Both the position numbers and the translations under genes were made by a program. This document shows, piece after piece, positions 8,189 to 17,270 of a DNA stretch of 64,000 nt. The stretch comes from Flavobacteriaceae bacterium UBA1903 (GTDB taxonomy: Bacteria > Bacteroidota > Bacteroidia > Flavobacteriales > Flavobacteriaceae). Positions within the stretch are counted from its first letter, which is position 1. The number at the start of each line of letters is the position of its first letter. The notes beneath the pieces are model-generated. The model was not told the origin of the DNA, did not search any database, and was given only the letters and a program-made list of their open reading frames with translations. Location of the stretch: contig DDGL01000002.1 of assembly GCA_002337605.1 (NCBI GenBank), forward strand, positions 75,841-139,840, read 5' to 3'.

Positions 8189-10615
8189 ATGAAAATATCA
8201 TACAACTGGTTAAAACAATTTTTAAATCTGGACTGGGAGGCCCATAAAACAGGCGAATTACTTACAGACCTCGGCCTGGAAATTGAAGGGATCACCCCTT
8301 TTACTTCGGTTCCTGGAGGGCTGGAAGGCATCGTAGTAGGCCACGTGGTGGAATGCGAACAACATCCCAATGCAGACCGCTTAAAACTCACCAAAGTTGA
8401 CCTTGGAAACGGAGCACCTGTACAAATTGTGTGTGGTGCCCCTAATGTAGGGAAGGGTCAAAAAGTACCCGTTGCTACTGTTGGAACTACACTGTATGAC
8501 GAAAAGGGAAGTCCGTGGCAGATTAAAAAAGGAAAAATCCGTGGCGAAGTAAGCATGGGAATGATCTGTGCTGAAGATGAGTTAGGCCTGGGACAAAGTC
8601 ACGATGGGATTATGATCTTGGATAAAACACTAAAAACAGGAACGCCGTGTGCATCTGTTTTTGAAATAGAGAATGATACCATTTTTGAAATTGGACTTAC
8701 TCCAAACCGTGCCGATGCCATGAGCCATTGGGGCGTTGCAAGAGATTTACGCGCTGGATTGTTGCGACAAGATATTTCCTTAGAGCTAATTACTCCTTCC
8801 ACGAGTAACTTCTATATAGACAGCCGTACCTTAAAAATTGACGTAGAAGTTAAAGACACCGAAAGAGCACCGCGGTATTGTGGTGTGACCCTCAACGGAC
8901 TTAAAGTTGAAGCATCGCCAGCATGGTTACAAAATAGATTAAAAGCTATTGGGCTTGCTCCTATTAACAATGTAGTAGATGCCACCAACTATGTTTTACA
9001 CGAACTTGGACAGCCTTTACATGCCTTTGATGCTGCTAAAATTACCGACTATAAAATTGATGTGAAAACGCTTCCGGCAGGCACAAAATTCACCACACTG
9101 GACGGTGTGGAACGTGAACTACACGAAGAAGACCTCATGATTTGTGATGGTGAAAAACCTATGTGTATTGCAGGCGTTTTTGGAGGTGAACACAGTGGTG
9201 TAACCGAAAGCACCACGAGTATTTTCCTTGAAAGCGCTTACTTTAATCCGGTTAGTGTGCGTAAAACTGCAAAACGCCACGGATTGAATACAGATGCCTC
9301 GTTCCGTTTTGAGCGTGGGATCGATCCAAATATTTGTGATTACGCGCTGAGACGTGCTGCCATTTTAATTCAGGAAATCGCTGGAGGAGAAATAACGAGT
9401 GAAGTAATAGATATTTACCCGGTTAAAATTGAAGACCATCAGGTATTTCTAAATTTTGAAAATGCTACAAAATTAATCGGACAGGAAATTCCACGGGAGA
9501 TCATCAAGGATATTTTGTGGTCTCTGGAGATTAAAATCAACAACGTTACAGAATCTGGCTTAGGAATGACCATTCCCGCCTACCGGAACGACGTTACCCG
9601 TGAAGCCGATGTGATCGAGGAAATCCTTCGGGTGTATGGCTATAACAATATTGACTTCACTGAAAAATTAAATGCCAGTATCGCCACCAATCTAAAGGTA
9701 GAAGATCATTTAATTCAGAATAAAATTAGTGGGGTATTAACGGCGCTTGGTTTTCACGAGATGCTAGCAAATTCACTAACCAACCCATCGTATGTAGCGC
9801 TTTCTGAAACGTTGAAGAAAGATTACAATGTAACCATGCTGAACCCTTTGAGTAACGAACTTTCAGCAATGCGTCAAAGTATGTTGTTTGGAGCTTTAGA
9901 AGCCTTGAGCTACAATCAGAATCGCAAAATGCCGAACGTAAAATTATTTGAGTTTGGTAAAACGTATCACAACTTCCCAAGTGGTCGTGAAGAGCATAAA
10001 CATTTGTCGCTTTTGATTTCTGGAAATACCTATGAAGACAACTGGGCAACCGCTCAAAAGCCAACTACTTTTTTCTATTTAAAAGGAATTGTTACATCAA
10101 TTTTAGAGCGACTGGGGATTGATAGTGTTTCAGAAAAACAGACAAAGAACTCCTTTTTAGCAGAAGGAGTAGCACTTACTAAAGGCAAGAAAACTTTGGT
10201 GGAATTTGGAGTACTGAAAAAACAAATCCTTAAAGCATTTGACGTAGAGACAGAAACACTCTATGCAGATTTTAACTGGGATGTTATTTTATCTGAAATT
10301 TCTTCAGCAACATTCCACGTAGCACCCATTCCTAAGTTTCCGAAAGTAAAACGTGACTTTGCCTTACTATTAGACGAAGATATTTCTTTTTCAGCTGTAC
10401 AGGAAGCCGCATTTGCAACAGAAAAGCAGTTATTGAAAGAAGTAAGCTTATTTGATGTCTATACAGGTAAGAACCTTCCTGATGGAAAAAAATCGTATGC
10501 GTTAAGCTTTACCTTATTGGACGAACGGAAAACCTTAACCGATAAGCAGATCGATAAAATCATGAAAAAACTCCAAAACCGATTTGAAACCGATTTTGGA
10601 GCTCAATTACGCTAA
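8189..10615 (+). CDS. pheT: Phenylalanine--tRNA ligase beta subunit
   Basis: An 808-residue protein, the usual bacterial length. It starts MKISYNWLKQFLNLD. The EMAP/OB tRNA-binding domain follows (about 40-150: HPNADRLKLTKVDLG, QIVCGAPNV), then the B3/B4 editing core (SFRFERGIDPN near 375), the B5 domain (IPAYRNDVTREADVIEEILRVYGY near 460-500), the synthetase-like core and a C-terminal FDX-ACB domain (FPKVKRDFALLLDEDISF onward). With PheS it charges tRNA-Phe in the cytoplasm. pheS is not adjacent, as is common in Bacteroidota. It is convergent with the fasciclin gene, 39 bp away. Confidence 0.98.
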   Translation: MKISYNWLKQFLNLDWEAHKTGELLTDLGLEIEGITPFTSVPGGLEGIVVGHVVECEQHPNADRLKLTKVDLGNGAPVQIVCGAPNVGKGQKVPVATVGTTLYDEKGSPWQIKKGKIRGEVSMGMICAEDELGLGQSHDGIMILDKTLKTGTPCASVFEIENDTIFEIGLTPNRADAMSHWGVARDLRAGLLRQDISLELITPSTSNFYIDSRTLKIDVEVKDTERAPRYCGVTLNGLKVEASPAWLQNRLKAIGLAPINNVVDATNYVLHELGQPLHAFDAAKITDYKIDVKTLPAGTKFTTLDGVERELHEEDLMICDGEKPMCIAGVFGGEHSGVTESTTSIFLESAYFNPVSVRKTAKRHGLNTDASFRFERGIDPNICDYALRRAAILIQEIAGGEITSEVIDIYPVKIEDHQVFLNFENATKLIGQEIPREIIKDILWSLEIKINNVTESGLGMTIPAYRNDVTREADVIEEILRVYGYNNIDFTEKLNASIATNLKVEDHLIQNKISGVLTALGFHEMLANSLTNPSYVALSETLKKDYNVTMLNPLSNELSAMRQSMLFGALEALSYNQNRKMPNVKLFEFGKTYHNFPSGREEHKHLSLLISGNTYEDNWATAQKPTTFFYLKGIVTSILERLGIDSVSEKQTKNSFLAEGVALTKGKKTLVEFGVLKKQILKAFDVETETLYADFNWDVILSEISSATFHVAPIPKFPKVKRDFALLLDEDISFSAVQEAAFATEKQLLKEVSLFDVYTGKNLPDGKKSYALSFTLLDERKTLTDKQIDKIMKKLQNRFETDFGAQLR

Positions 10616-10654
10616 CAAAATAATTAGCGAGGGAAGTCGTCAGGTATTTATACC

Positions 10655-11290
10655 TTACATTTTTTTCTTATCCTGTGCAGGTAATAAAACCGTATCTATT
10701 ACGTGAATTACACCGTTAGACTGGTTTACATTTGCGATCGTTACTGTAGAAGCGTTTCCGTTCTCATCTGTAACAATTACAGATTTTCCTTCAAGGGTTG
10801 CAGTTAATGTTCCACCAGCTACTGTTTTCATGGTTGCTTTCCCATTTCCTTTTTTGATGGCCGCTAGAATATCTTTAGCCTTCATATCTCCCGCTACAAC
10901 GTGATATGTTAAGATACCCTGTAACATTTTTTTGTTTTCAGGCTTTAAAAGTGTTTCTACGGTACCTTTAGGAAGTGCATCGAAAGCTGCATTTGTTGGG
11001 GCAAAAACGGTGAAAGGACCTTTAGATTGCAAAGTTTCTACTAAATCTGCTGCTTTAACAGCTGCAACCAGCGTAGTGTGGTCTTTAGAATTTACTGCAT
11101 TTTCTACAATGTTCTTACTTGGATACATAGCTGCTCCACCCACCATAACAGTCTTTTCCTTCATCTTCTTCTTTTCCATCTTGGCCTGCATCTTTTCGTC
11201 TTTCGACATTTTATTTTGCGCAAAAGAAGACGTGCCTACCAGTAAACACATTGTAAATAAAGCTGTGGTAATAAATTTAATACGTTTCAT
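10655..11290 (-). CDS. Exported fasciclin (FAS1) domain protein
   Basis: A 211-residue protein with a signal peptide ending SSFAQ. A Lys/Met-rich stretch (about 25-50, with KMSKDEKMQAKMEKKKMKEK) precedes one FAS1 domain: NIVENAVNSKDHTTLVAAVK, then GPFTVFAPTNAAFDALP, LTYHVVAGDM and VIHVIDTVLLP. FAS1 domains mediate adhesion or cell-surface interactions. The next minus-strand gene (11401-11955) is a shorter, divergent FAS1 protein lying upstream, so both could be co-transcribed. The charged Met/Lys linker is unusual and might bind metal, but that is only a guess. Confidence 0.92.
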   Translation of the reverse strand: MKRIKFITTALFTMCLLVGTSSFAQNKMSKDEKMQAKMEKKKMKEKTVMVGGAAMYPSKNIVENAVNSKDHTTLVAAVKAADLVETLQSKGPFTVFAPTNAAFDALPKGTVETLLKPENKKMLQGILTYHVVAGDMKAKDILAAIKKGNGKATMKTVAGGTLTATLEGKSVIVTDENGNASTVTIANVNQSNGVIHVIDTVLLPAQDKKKM

Positions 11291-11400
11291 ACTATTTTTG
11301 TTTTTATAGGTTATGTACTATAATAAACGTAGTAGTAGAAATACGGGTTTTTGAAAGTGGCAACTTTGGCTTTTATTTAACCTTTTACAGTATGCTGGCA

Positions 11401-11955
11401 TTACTGATTAGAACCCGGCAAGAGCAACCCATCTATAATATGGTAAAAGCCATTTTTATGGTAGAAGTCCTCAGCAATTATGTTTGCGGTATTTCCCTGT
11501 CCGTCAAACAGAACCAGCTTTCCTGCCACTTCTTTCACCCCAAGACGCTGTCCCAGAATGGTATTAAAATAGGCAGTACCATTTCCATTAGCAACTGCTT
11601 TCGAAAGCGCATTGCTATCTACACGACCAGGAATTAAGTGATAGGTCACGAAAGACTTCCAGGAATCGGCAAACAGTGATTTCTCTTCATCTTCATCTAA
11701 TTTACTGAATGAATTATCTATCATCACAAAAGCAGTGAGCATGGCATCCTCGGCAATTACGTCTTTTTTAAATAAAGGAGCAGCTTTAGAAAACTGATCT
11801 GTATTTTCTATATTCTGAAAGATAGATTTTTCTGAAGAAAATGTAAGCCCCTTCCACTCTTTGGTAGTGGTTTGGGTCGTAGTGTTGGTATATTTTTGAG
11901 CCGAAGCAGTAAAGGCTGCGAACAAGCAAACAAGTAGTATAGTTTTCAATTTCAT
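11401..11955 (-). CDS. Exported divergent fasciclin-like protein
   Basis: A 184-residue protein with a signal peptide (MKLKTILLVCLFAAFTASAQ). The pattern AMLTAFVMIDNSFSKLDEDE, then VTYHLIPGRVDSNALSKAV, GQRLGVKEVAGKLVLFDGQG and FYHIIDGLLLPG follows the FAS1 fold in order, but the TVFAPTNxAF motif is replaced by TAFVMIDNSF. It lies 111 bp upstream of the canonical FAS1 gene on the same strand and is probably a diverged duplicate or partner. Confidence 0.8.
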   Translation of the reverse strand: MKLKTILLVCLFAAFTASAQKYTNTTTQTTTKEWKGLTFSSEKSIFQNIENTDQFSKAAPLFKKDVIAEDAMLTAFVMIDNSFSKLDEDEEKSLFADSWKSFVTYHLIPGRVDSNALSKAVANGNGTAYFNTILGQRLGVKEVAGKLVLFDGQGNTANIIAEDFYHKNGFYHIIDGLLLPGSNQ

Positions 11956-12102
11956 AATAATAAGTATTACATCAAAGGTACATAAAAATGCCTTCAGAAG
12001 CTATAACGTGAACTTTACTCCAATATTGAACTGTATGAACTTCTATCTGTTAAAATATTGCATTCCTGCAGAACGTTTGCTATTTTTAAAAGAAAAATTG
12101 CG

Positions 12103-12822
12103 ATGCTACCTAAAACAAATCTTAAAACTACATTACAAAACATTCGGAGCAAGCGTATTGCTTCGGAAAATATCCTGGCTGAAATTGAACAGGTTTTTCA
12201 GCAAAACGAAACTGAAAGAGCGGAAATTTCCGAACGACTCACTACCCCTTCTTCCGGTGACGGAAATACGTTCAATTTAGCGAAACTAGAAAGTGAAAGA
12301 ATATATCATATTTCCGACATCAAAAAAATATGTGTGGAATACCGGCTGCGCTTTCTGAATTCACATTTTTTTAAAAAGGAAATTCCTGAAGAGGCAATTT
12401 CAAAAATAAGACACCTGGAGAAAGAACACGATAGCACCTTCAGTTCATTTAAAATTGTAGCGCCCGCAAAACTGCTAAAACTTGAAAATGCAGACGATCC
12501 GTTGCTATTTCTTCCTCTAGGAAACGATTATTTTTACCTCATCCACAAATGGGGAAACGATTTGCACCCCCTTCGCAAATGGATGATGTGGCCCTATAAA
12601 AGTTTTGAAAACCTAGTTTTTACTATATTTATTGTGAGTATGCTGCTTACCGCAATTACCCCCATGCAAGCATTTACAAAGGGCGAAGTAAGCAATCAAG
12701 AGTATTTATTAATGTTCCTCTTTATGTTTAAAGCCGTTGGCGGTATTGTGCTATTCTATGGCTTTGCCAAGGGGAAAAATTTTAACAACGCTATCTGGAA
12801 TAGTAAGTATTACAATGCCTAA
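12103..12822 (+). CDS. Unknown membrane protein with two C-terminal helices
   Basis: A 239-residue protein (start ATG 12103, MLPKTNLKTTLQNIRSKRIA; an upstream ATG at 12058 is less likely). The first ~160 residues are charged and helical. Two hydrophobic helices follow, at about 166-190 (VFTIFIVSMLLTAITP) and 208-230 (LMFLFMFKAVGGIVLFYGF). I do not recognise the family. The DUF2007 gene begins 10 bp after its stop, so they probably form an operon. Confidence 0.65.
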   Translation: MLPKTNLKTTLQNIRSKRIASENILAEIEQVFQQNETERAEISERLTTPSSGDGNTFNLAKLESERIYHISDIKKICVEYRLRFLNSHFFKKEIPEEAISKIRHLEKEHDSTFSSFKIVAPAKLLKLENADDPLLFLPLGNDYFYLIHKWGNDLHPLRKWMMWPYKSFENLVFTIFIVSMLLTAITPMQAFTKGEVSNQEYLLMFLFMFKAVGGIVLFYGFAKGKNFNNAIWNSKYYNA

Positions 12823-12832
12823 TGTATCTATT

Positions 12833-13075
12833 ATGAGCACTAACACAGAGAAAACCACAAGAATTTATACAGGTCCAGCCATGATTGCACAGGGACTGCG
12901 TGCCAGATTAAATGAGCTAGGCATAGAGCCCATCATTAAAGACGACCACCAAAGTGGCATTACGAGCGGATTTGCCATTGGCGTTCCGGGGCAAGTGCGG
13001 GTCTTTATCAGAAAAGATGAACTGGTGACTGCACAAGCGACTATTGATGAATTTTTAAAGGAAATAGAAGAATAG
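12833..13075 (+). CDS. DUF2007-family small protein
   Basis: An 80-residue protein starting MSTNTEKTTRIYTGPAMIAQ. The features of DUF2007 ('putative signal transducing protein') are present: a start that lets the chain pick up RLNELGIEP, then a beta/alpha pattern ending in a Lys/Glu-rich helix. ATG 12815 is an alternative start 6 codons earlier that overlaps the previous gene. Cytoplasmic; function not established for the family. Confidence 0.75.
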   Translation: MSTNTEKTTRIYTGPAMIAQGLRARLNELGIEPIIKDDHQSGITSGFAIGVPGQVRVFIRKDELVTAQATIDEFLKEIEE

Positions 13076-13092
13076 TTGGTAGACGGTAACAC

Positions 13093-13143
13093 GTGGCTAA
13101 AGCCACTTGTAGTTTACGGGCTGCTTTGCTCGCCCTTTTTTAT
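13093..13143 (+). terminator. Terminator after the DUF2007 gene
   Basis: Two hairpins follow each other: GTGGCT-AA-AGCCAC (13093-13106) and GGGC...GCCC (13118-13135), the second followed by a T-run (13136-13143). This ends the plus-strand pair and separates it from the convergent gene at 13152-13424. Confidence 0.7.
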
Positions 13144-13151
13144 TTTTACAA

Positions 13152-13424
13152 TTATTCTATTTTTCTAAAAAGAACTTTACTCCTTTGAAGTAAAGAATAT
13201 GAATGATACCATGTAGCTTCAATATTTATTGGGTTTACTTTTAAATCTGTAGCATCAATTATATAATATTCCTTTGAAAGAAGCATGAAATTTAAAACTG
13301 TCTCATACCCTTCAAACGAAGGATTCCAATCTTTTTTTACTTTTTGATGTCGAACATATAAAAGATCCTGAGCATCTAAATATTCAGTTATTTTTTCAAA
13401 AGGAAGCTTTTTTCTGAAGAACAT
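13152..13424 (-). CDS. Small protein of unknown function
   Basis: A 90-residue open frame starting MFFRKKLPFEKITEYLDAQD, basic at the N-terminus, with no signal peptide and an ordered-looking beta-rich centre (TVLNFMLLSKEYYIIDATDL). I do not recognise it. It is isolated between a terminator and a ~150-bp gap, and is AT-rich like its neighbours. Its reality rests on sensible composition rather than homology. Confidence 0.5.
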   Translation of the reverse strand: MFFRKKLPFEKITEYLDAQDLLYVRHQKVKKDWNPSFEGYETVLNFMLLSKEYYIIDATDLKVNPINIEATWYHSYSLLQRSKVLFRKIE

Positions 13425-13583
13425 AGTATTGCAATTCTAATAAAATATGAGAACTAAAATTACAAGATGAATTCCGTAAAAACCTACCCTACAAACAGAA
13501 GGCGAAAGAAGCAGCCCGGGAACTAGTGGTACGCCTAGTTGGCCTTCCTACCGGCTGCCAACTACCCCCCTCCTCTCTACTAA

Positions 13584-15209
13584 CTAAGAATACATCTCGT
13601 CCCGTTGCTCCTTAATCTTCTTGTCACTCATGTACTCATCAAACGTCATATAACGATCTATCACTCCTTTTGGGGTAAGTTCTATGACCCGGTTACCCAC
13701 TGTTTGTGCAAATTCATGGTCATGGGTGGTAAAAAGCACTGTTCCTTTAAAGTTTTTCAGGGAGTTATTAAATGCTGTAATAGACTCTAGATCCAGGTGG
13801 TTGGTAGGCTCATCCAACATAACTACATTGGCACGCATCAACATCATTCGACTCAACATACAACGCACTTTTTCTCCTCCGGAAAGCACATTACTTTTCT
13901 TTAAGGCTTCTTCGCCACTAAAAAGCATCTTCCCTAAAAATCCACGGATATACACTTCTTCCCGCTCCTCTTCAGTTTTGGCGTATTGACGCAACCAGTC
14001 TACAAGGGTATCCTCACCATTTTCTTCCTTAAAAAAGGAACTGTTATCCAATGGTAAATAACTTTGATTTGTGGTTACTCCCCAGGCATATTCGCCTTTA
14101 TCTGCTTTTTTATTTCCATTAATTATTTCGTAGAAGGCAGTGGTGGCACGAGAGTCACGACTAAACACAACAACTTTGTCTCCCTTGGTCAGGTTAATAT
14201 TTATCTTACTGAAAAGCGTTTCACCATCTAACGAGGCTTCTAAATTTTCAATATTTAAGATCTGATCTCCTGCTTCCCGCTCGCGCTCAAAAATAATGGC
14301 CGGGTAGCGTCTGCTGGAAGGCTTAATATTTGAAACATCCAGCTTATCGATCATTTTCTTCCTACTGGTTGCTTGTTTACTCTTTGCAACGTTTGCAGAA
14401 AAACGGCGGATAAATTCCTCTAGCTCCTTTTTCTTGTCTTCCGCTTTTTTGTTTTGTTGTGCACGTTGTCTTGCAGCTAGCTGGCTACTCTCATACCAGA
14501 AGGTATAGTTCCCGCTAAAATGATTAATTTTTCCGAAGTCAATATCACTAATATGCGTACACACACTATCCAGAAAGTGACGGTCGTGAGATACCACAAT
14601 GACACAGTTATCGTAGTTTGCCAGGAAGTTCTCTAACCACGAAATGGTTTCGTAATCCAGGTCGTTGGTAGGCTCATCCATAATCAGCACATCAGGACTT
14701 CCAAATAAAGCTTGCGCTAACAAGACACGAACTTTTTGCTTTCCGTCCAGATCGCTCATCATGTTGTAATGAAGGCTGGCGTCTATTCCTAAATTAGATA
14801 ATAAAGCTGCAGCATCGCTCTCTGCATTCCACCCGTTCATTTCTTCAAAAGCTACCTGTAACTCCCCTATTCGTTCGGCATTTTCGTCTGTGTAATCTTC
14901 GTAGAGTTTGTCGATTTCAGATTTAATGCCAAATAATTCCTTATTACCACGCATAACGGTTTCCAACACGGGATATTCATCATAGGCGTTGTGTTCCTGT
15001 TCTAAAACAGACATACGCTTACCAGATTCGAGGTGTACCTGCCCAGAAGTCGGGTCCTGCTTCCCGGAAAGTATTTTTAAAAACGTAGATTTACCGGCAC
15101 CGTTGGCACCAATAATCCCATAACAGTTGCCTGTTACAAATTTTGTATTTACATCGTCAAACAACACGCGTTTGCCAAATTGAACTGATAAATTGGAAAC
15201 TGATAACAT
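13584..15209 (-). CDS. ABC-F family ATPase, YbiT-like
   Basis: A 541-residue protein with two ABC domains and no membrane segments. Walker A GANGAGKST and signature-like SDLDGKQKV with Walker B DVLIMDEPTNDLD are in the first half; VLSGGEKVRCMLSRMMLM and VVMLDEPTNHLD are in the second. A charged linker between the domains (about 245-300) fits the P-site tRNA interaction motif of ABC-F proteins. The second Walker A is atypical (VVFSRDSRATTAF in place of GxxGxGKS/T). Length and layout fit the YbiT subgroup, which acts on ribosomes rather than as a transporter. Confidence 0.9.
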   Translation of the reverse strand: MLSVSNLSVQFGKRVLFDDVNTKFVTGNCYGIIGANGAGKSTFLKILSGKQDPTSGQVHLESGKRMSVLEQEHNAYDEYPVLETVMRGNKELFGIKSEIDKLYEDYTDENAERIGELQVAFEEMNGWNAESDAAALLSNLGIDASLHYNMMSDLDGKQKVRVLLAQALFGSPDVLIMDEPTNDLDYETISWLENFLANYDNCVIVVSHDRHFLDSVCTHISDIDFGKINHFSGNYTFWYESSQLAARQRAQQNKKAEDKKKELEEFIRRFSANVAKSKQATSRKKMIDKLDVSNIKPSSRRYPAIIFEREREAGDQILNIENLEASLDGETLFSKININLTKGDKVVVFSRDSRATTAFYEIINGNKKADKGEYAWGVTTNQSYLPLDNSSFFKEENGEDTLVDWLRQYAKTEEEREEVYIRGFLGKMLFSGEEALKKSNVLSGGEKVRCMLSRMMLMRANVVMLDEPTNHLDLESITAFNNSLKNFKGTVLFTTHDHEFAQTVGNRVIELTPKGVIDRYMTFDEYMSDKKIKEQRDEMYS

Positions 15210-15323
15210 CTTTTTTTTCTTTAATTGGGCGCAAAATTAACCAAATACCCTAGACTGAAGAAATATTAACGTTTATATATTCCTTTTAACCTGCAATTAA
15301 CAATTGAATGGATAAGGGAAGTC

Positions 15324-15331
15324 TATTTTTG
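15324..15331 (+). promoter_or_regulatory. -7 box upstream of the thioredoxin-fold lipoprotein
   Basis: TATTTTTG matches TAnnTTTG and lies 24 bp before the ATG at 15355. A partial -33 (ATTG, 15303-15306) sits 17 nt upstream. Confidence 0.35.
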
Positions 15332-15354
15332 TTTATCAAGTTGGCCCGTAGCTT

Positions 15355-16755
15355 ATGATTAAACATTTACTATTTATACTTTCTGCGACACTACTGTTTT
15401 CCTGCAATTCTGAAAAGGAGCGCTCGGGAGACACCTATTTTGGTGGTGAAATTGTCAACCCAAAAACAAAGCATATTGTTATTCTGAAAGATGGTGCCGT
15501 TATAGACAGCATTTTACTTAATGAAGATAATACGTTCTTCTATAAATTTAAGGACCCTGTGTCTGGCATTTATACGTTTAAGCATAACGAATTTCAGATG
15601 TTCTATTTGCAGCCTGGCGATAGTTTGATGCTTCGTGTTAATACCATGGGGTTTGATGAATCCTTACACTACTCTGGAATTGGCGCCAAAGACAATAATT
15701 TTTTGATGAAATTATTTCTTCAAAATGAAGCTGAAGCAAGAGTGATAACAAAAGACTATTTACTTTCACCGAAGGAGTTTTCTGAAAAGCTAGATTCTTT
15801 AGATGCCGAACATACCAAGGAATTAAACAAATTTATCAAGAAAAATGACCCTGCGGAAGAGTTTGTTAAAATCGCTGAATCCAACTTCAGGTATAACGAG
15901 TACATTAAAAAAGAGCTCTATACTGCGGTGTACAACAGAAATGCCGAAAGAGTAGCCAATGCAAATTTTCCTGACGATTTTTATGCCTACCGTTCTGAAA
16001 TAGACTTAGGCAATAACAAGCTACGCACTTATTACCCATACTACAGATTTCTGGATTTGTATTTTGACAACCTTGCTTTTGAAAATTACGACAACAATTC
16101 TTCTCTGGATCGAACTTCTTTTACACACAAGAAAGCTAAAATACAATTAATAGATAGCCTGGTTACCAACGATTCGTTGAAAAACAGCCTGATTAGAAGA
16201 AACGCCCGAAACTATTTGCTTCACACTAAAGATCCGGATAACGGACGGAAAATGGTCGAAATGGTACAGCGATTGAATGACAACCCGATACATCAAGAAG
16301 AAATTAAAAACTTAGCTCAAGCTACAAATAAATTGACTCCAGGGCAAAAAGTTCCTAATGTAGTATTGGTAAATTCAGACAATGAGGCAAAAAAACTACA
16401 CGAAATTCTTACGAAACGGACGGTACTTTACTTCTGGTCCATGGAGTCTGTAAAACATTTCAAGGATATTCACTCCAAAGTAGCCGAACTCTCTTCAAAA
16501 TACCCAGAATTTGAATTTATAGGCATTAATACTGACACCCATTATAAAAAATGGTTGCAAACCGTAAAAATGTCTGGATTTAATAAAGAAAAAGAATTTC
16601 AGTTAGAAGATATTGAAAATGCCGAAAGAAGCCTCGTACTAACTTCCAACAATAAAGCACTTATCATTAAAAGGAATGGTGAAATACTTGAGAGCAATAC
16701 AAATCTCTTCAACCAGTCTATAGAGGAGCAACTACTAGCATTTCTAAACCTGTAA
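15355..16755 (+). CDS. Thioredoxin-fold lipoprotein lacking the CxxC active site
   Basis: A 466-residue protein with lipobox LLFSC (Cys17). The N-terminal ~110 residues resemble the DUF4369 domain of TlpA-type proteins (VILKDGAVIDSILLNEDNTF, then YLQPGDSLMLRVN). A helical middle follows and then a C-terminal thioredoxin-like fold (KRTVLYFWSMESVKHFKDIH, EFEFIGINTD). Where TlpA proteins carry WCxxC, this one has WSMESVKH, so it cannot do dithiol exchange there. Probably periplasmic with a binding or structural role. It overlaps the convergent GNAT gene by 12 bp. Confidence 0.8.
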   Translation: MIKHLLFILSATLLFSCNSEKERSGDTYFGGEIVNPKTKHIVILKDGAVIDSILLNEDNTFFYKFKDPVSGIYTFKHNEFQMFYLQPGDSLMLRVNTMGFDESLHYSGIGAKDNNFLMKLFLQNEAEARVITKDYLLSPKEFSEKLDSLDAEHTKELNKFIKKNDPAEEFVKIAESNFRYNEYIKKELYTAVYNRNAERVANANFPDDFYAYRSEIDLGNNKLRTYYPYYRFLDLYFDNLAFENYDNNSSLDRTSFTHKKAKIQLIDSLVTNDSLKNSLIRRNARNYLLHTKDPDNGRKMVEMVQRLNDNPIHQEEIKNLAQATNKLTPGQKVPNVVLVNSDNEAKKLHEILTKRTVLYFWSMESVKHFKDIHSKVAELSSKYPEFEFIGINTDTHYKKWLQTVKMSGFNKEKEFQLEDIENAERSLVLTSNNKALIIKRNGEILESNTNLFNQSIEEQLLAFLNL

Positions 16756-17265
16756 AGCTTTTTCAAATAAAAGCAGTGGCTCTGGATCCCCTTCAAAAAA
16801 GTAATCTCCCGTCTTTTTTAACCCTAATTTTTTCAACAACTTAATTGAAGCCACATTATGAGGCACTGTAAAGGCAAGCACTTTAGTTAGATTCAATGTG
16901 TCCACTGCATTTTTTAAAATCGCATTAGACGCTTCAAATCCGTACCCTTTACCCATAAATGGAGACAAAAATGCAAATCCGATATCTGGATGGTCTAAAT
17001 TTTCTCGTTTGTACATTCCACAAGTTCCTACCGGTAGTTTTGAAGCTTTTTCTATAACCAGATAAGAACCATATCCATTCGTTGTGTAGCTTGGAATGTA
17101 CTTTTCTATGATTTGCTGTTCAGCATCGGCAATAGTTTTTATGTTTCTATCTCCTATGTAGTGCAGCCAACCTTCGCTATTTAATAATTCGTAAAAAAAA
17201 GGAGCGTCTGTTACCTCGATTTTTCGAAGTGACAAACGCGCTGTTTCTATTTCTGAACTTTTCAA
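16744..17265 (-). CDS. GNAT N-acetyltransferase, RimJ/RimL type
   Basis: A 173-residue protein with the RimL-like start ETARLSLRKIEVTDAPFFYEL and the acetyl-CoA site region FLSPFMGKGYGFEASNAIL, then VPHNVASIKLLKKLGLK near the end. There is no ATG near the natural N-terminus; the start is most likely the TTG at 17263-17265, 5 bp after the glyA stop, so it is probably translated from the glyA transcript. The acceptor (ribosomal protein N-terminus, small molecule or other) cannot be told. Confidence 0.85.
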   Translation of the reverse strand: MKSSEIETARLSLRKIEVTDAPFFYELLNSEGWLHYIGDRNIKTIADAEQQIIEKYIPSYTTNGYGSYLVIEKASKLPVGTCGMYKRENLDHPDIGFAFLSPFMGKGYGFEASNAILKNAVDTLNLTKVLAFTVPHNVASIKLLKKLGLKKTGDYFFEGDPEPLLLFEKALQV

Positions 17266-17270
17266 ATACG

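Noticed and set aside
11392..11637. 81-aa plus-strand frame
   Set aside because: Antisense to the divergent fasciclin gene; no codon or motif support.
12008..12280. 90-aa plus-strand frame
   Set aside because: Overlaps the 12103-12822 gene in another frame; that gene has membrane helices and a plausible operon partner.
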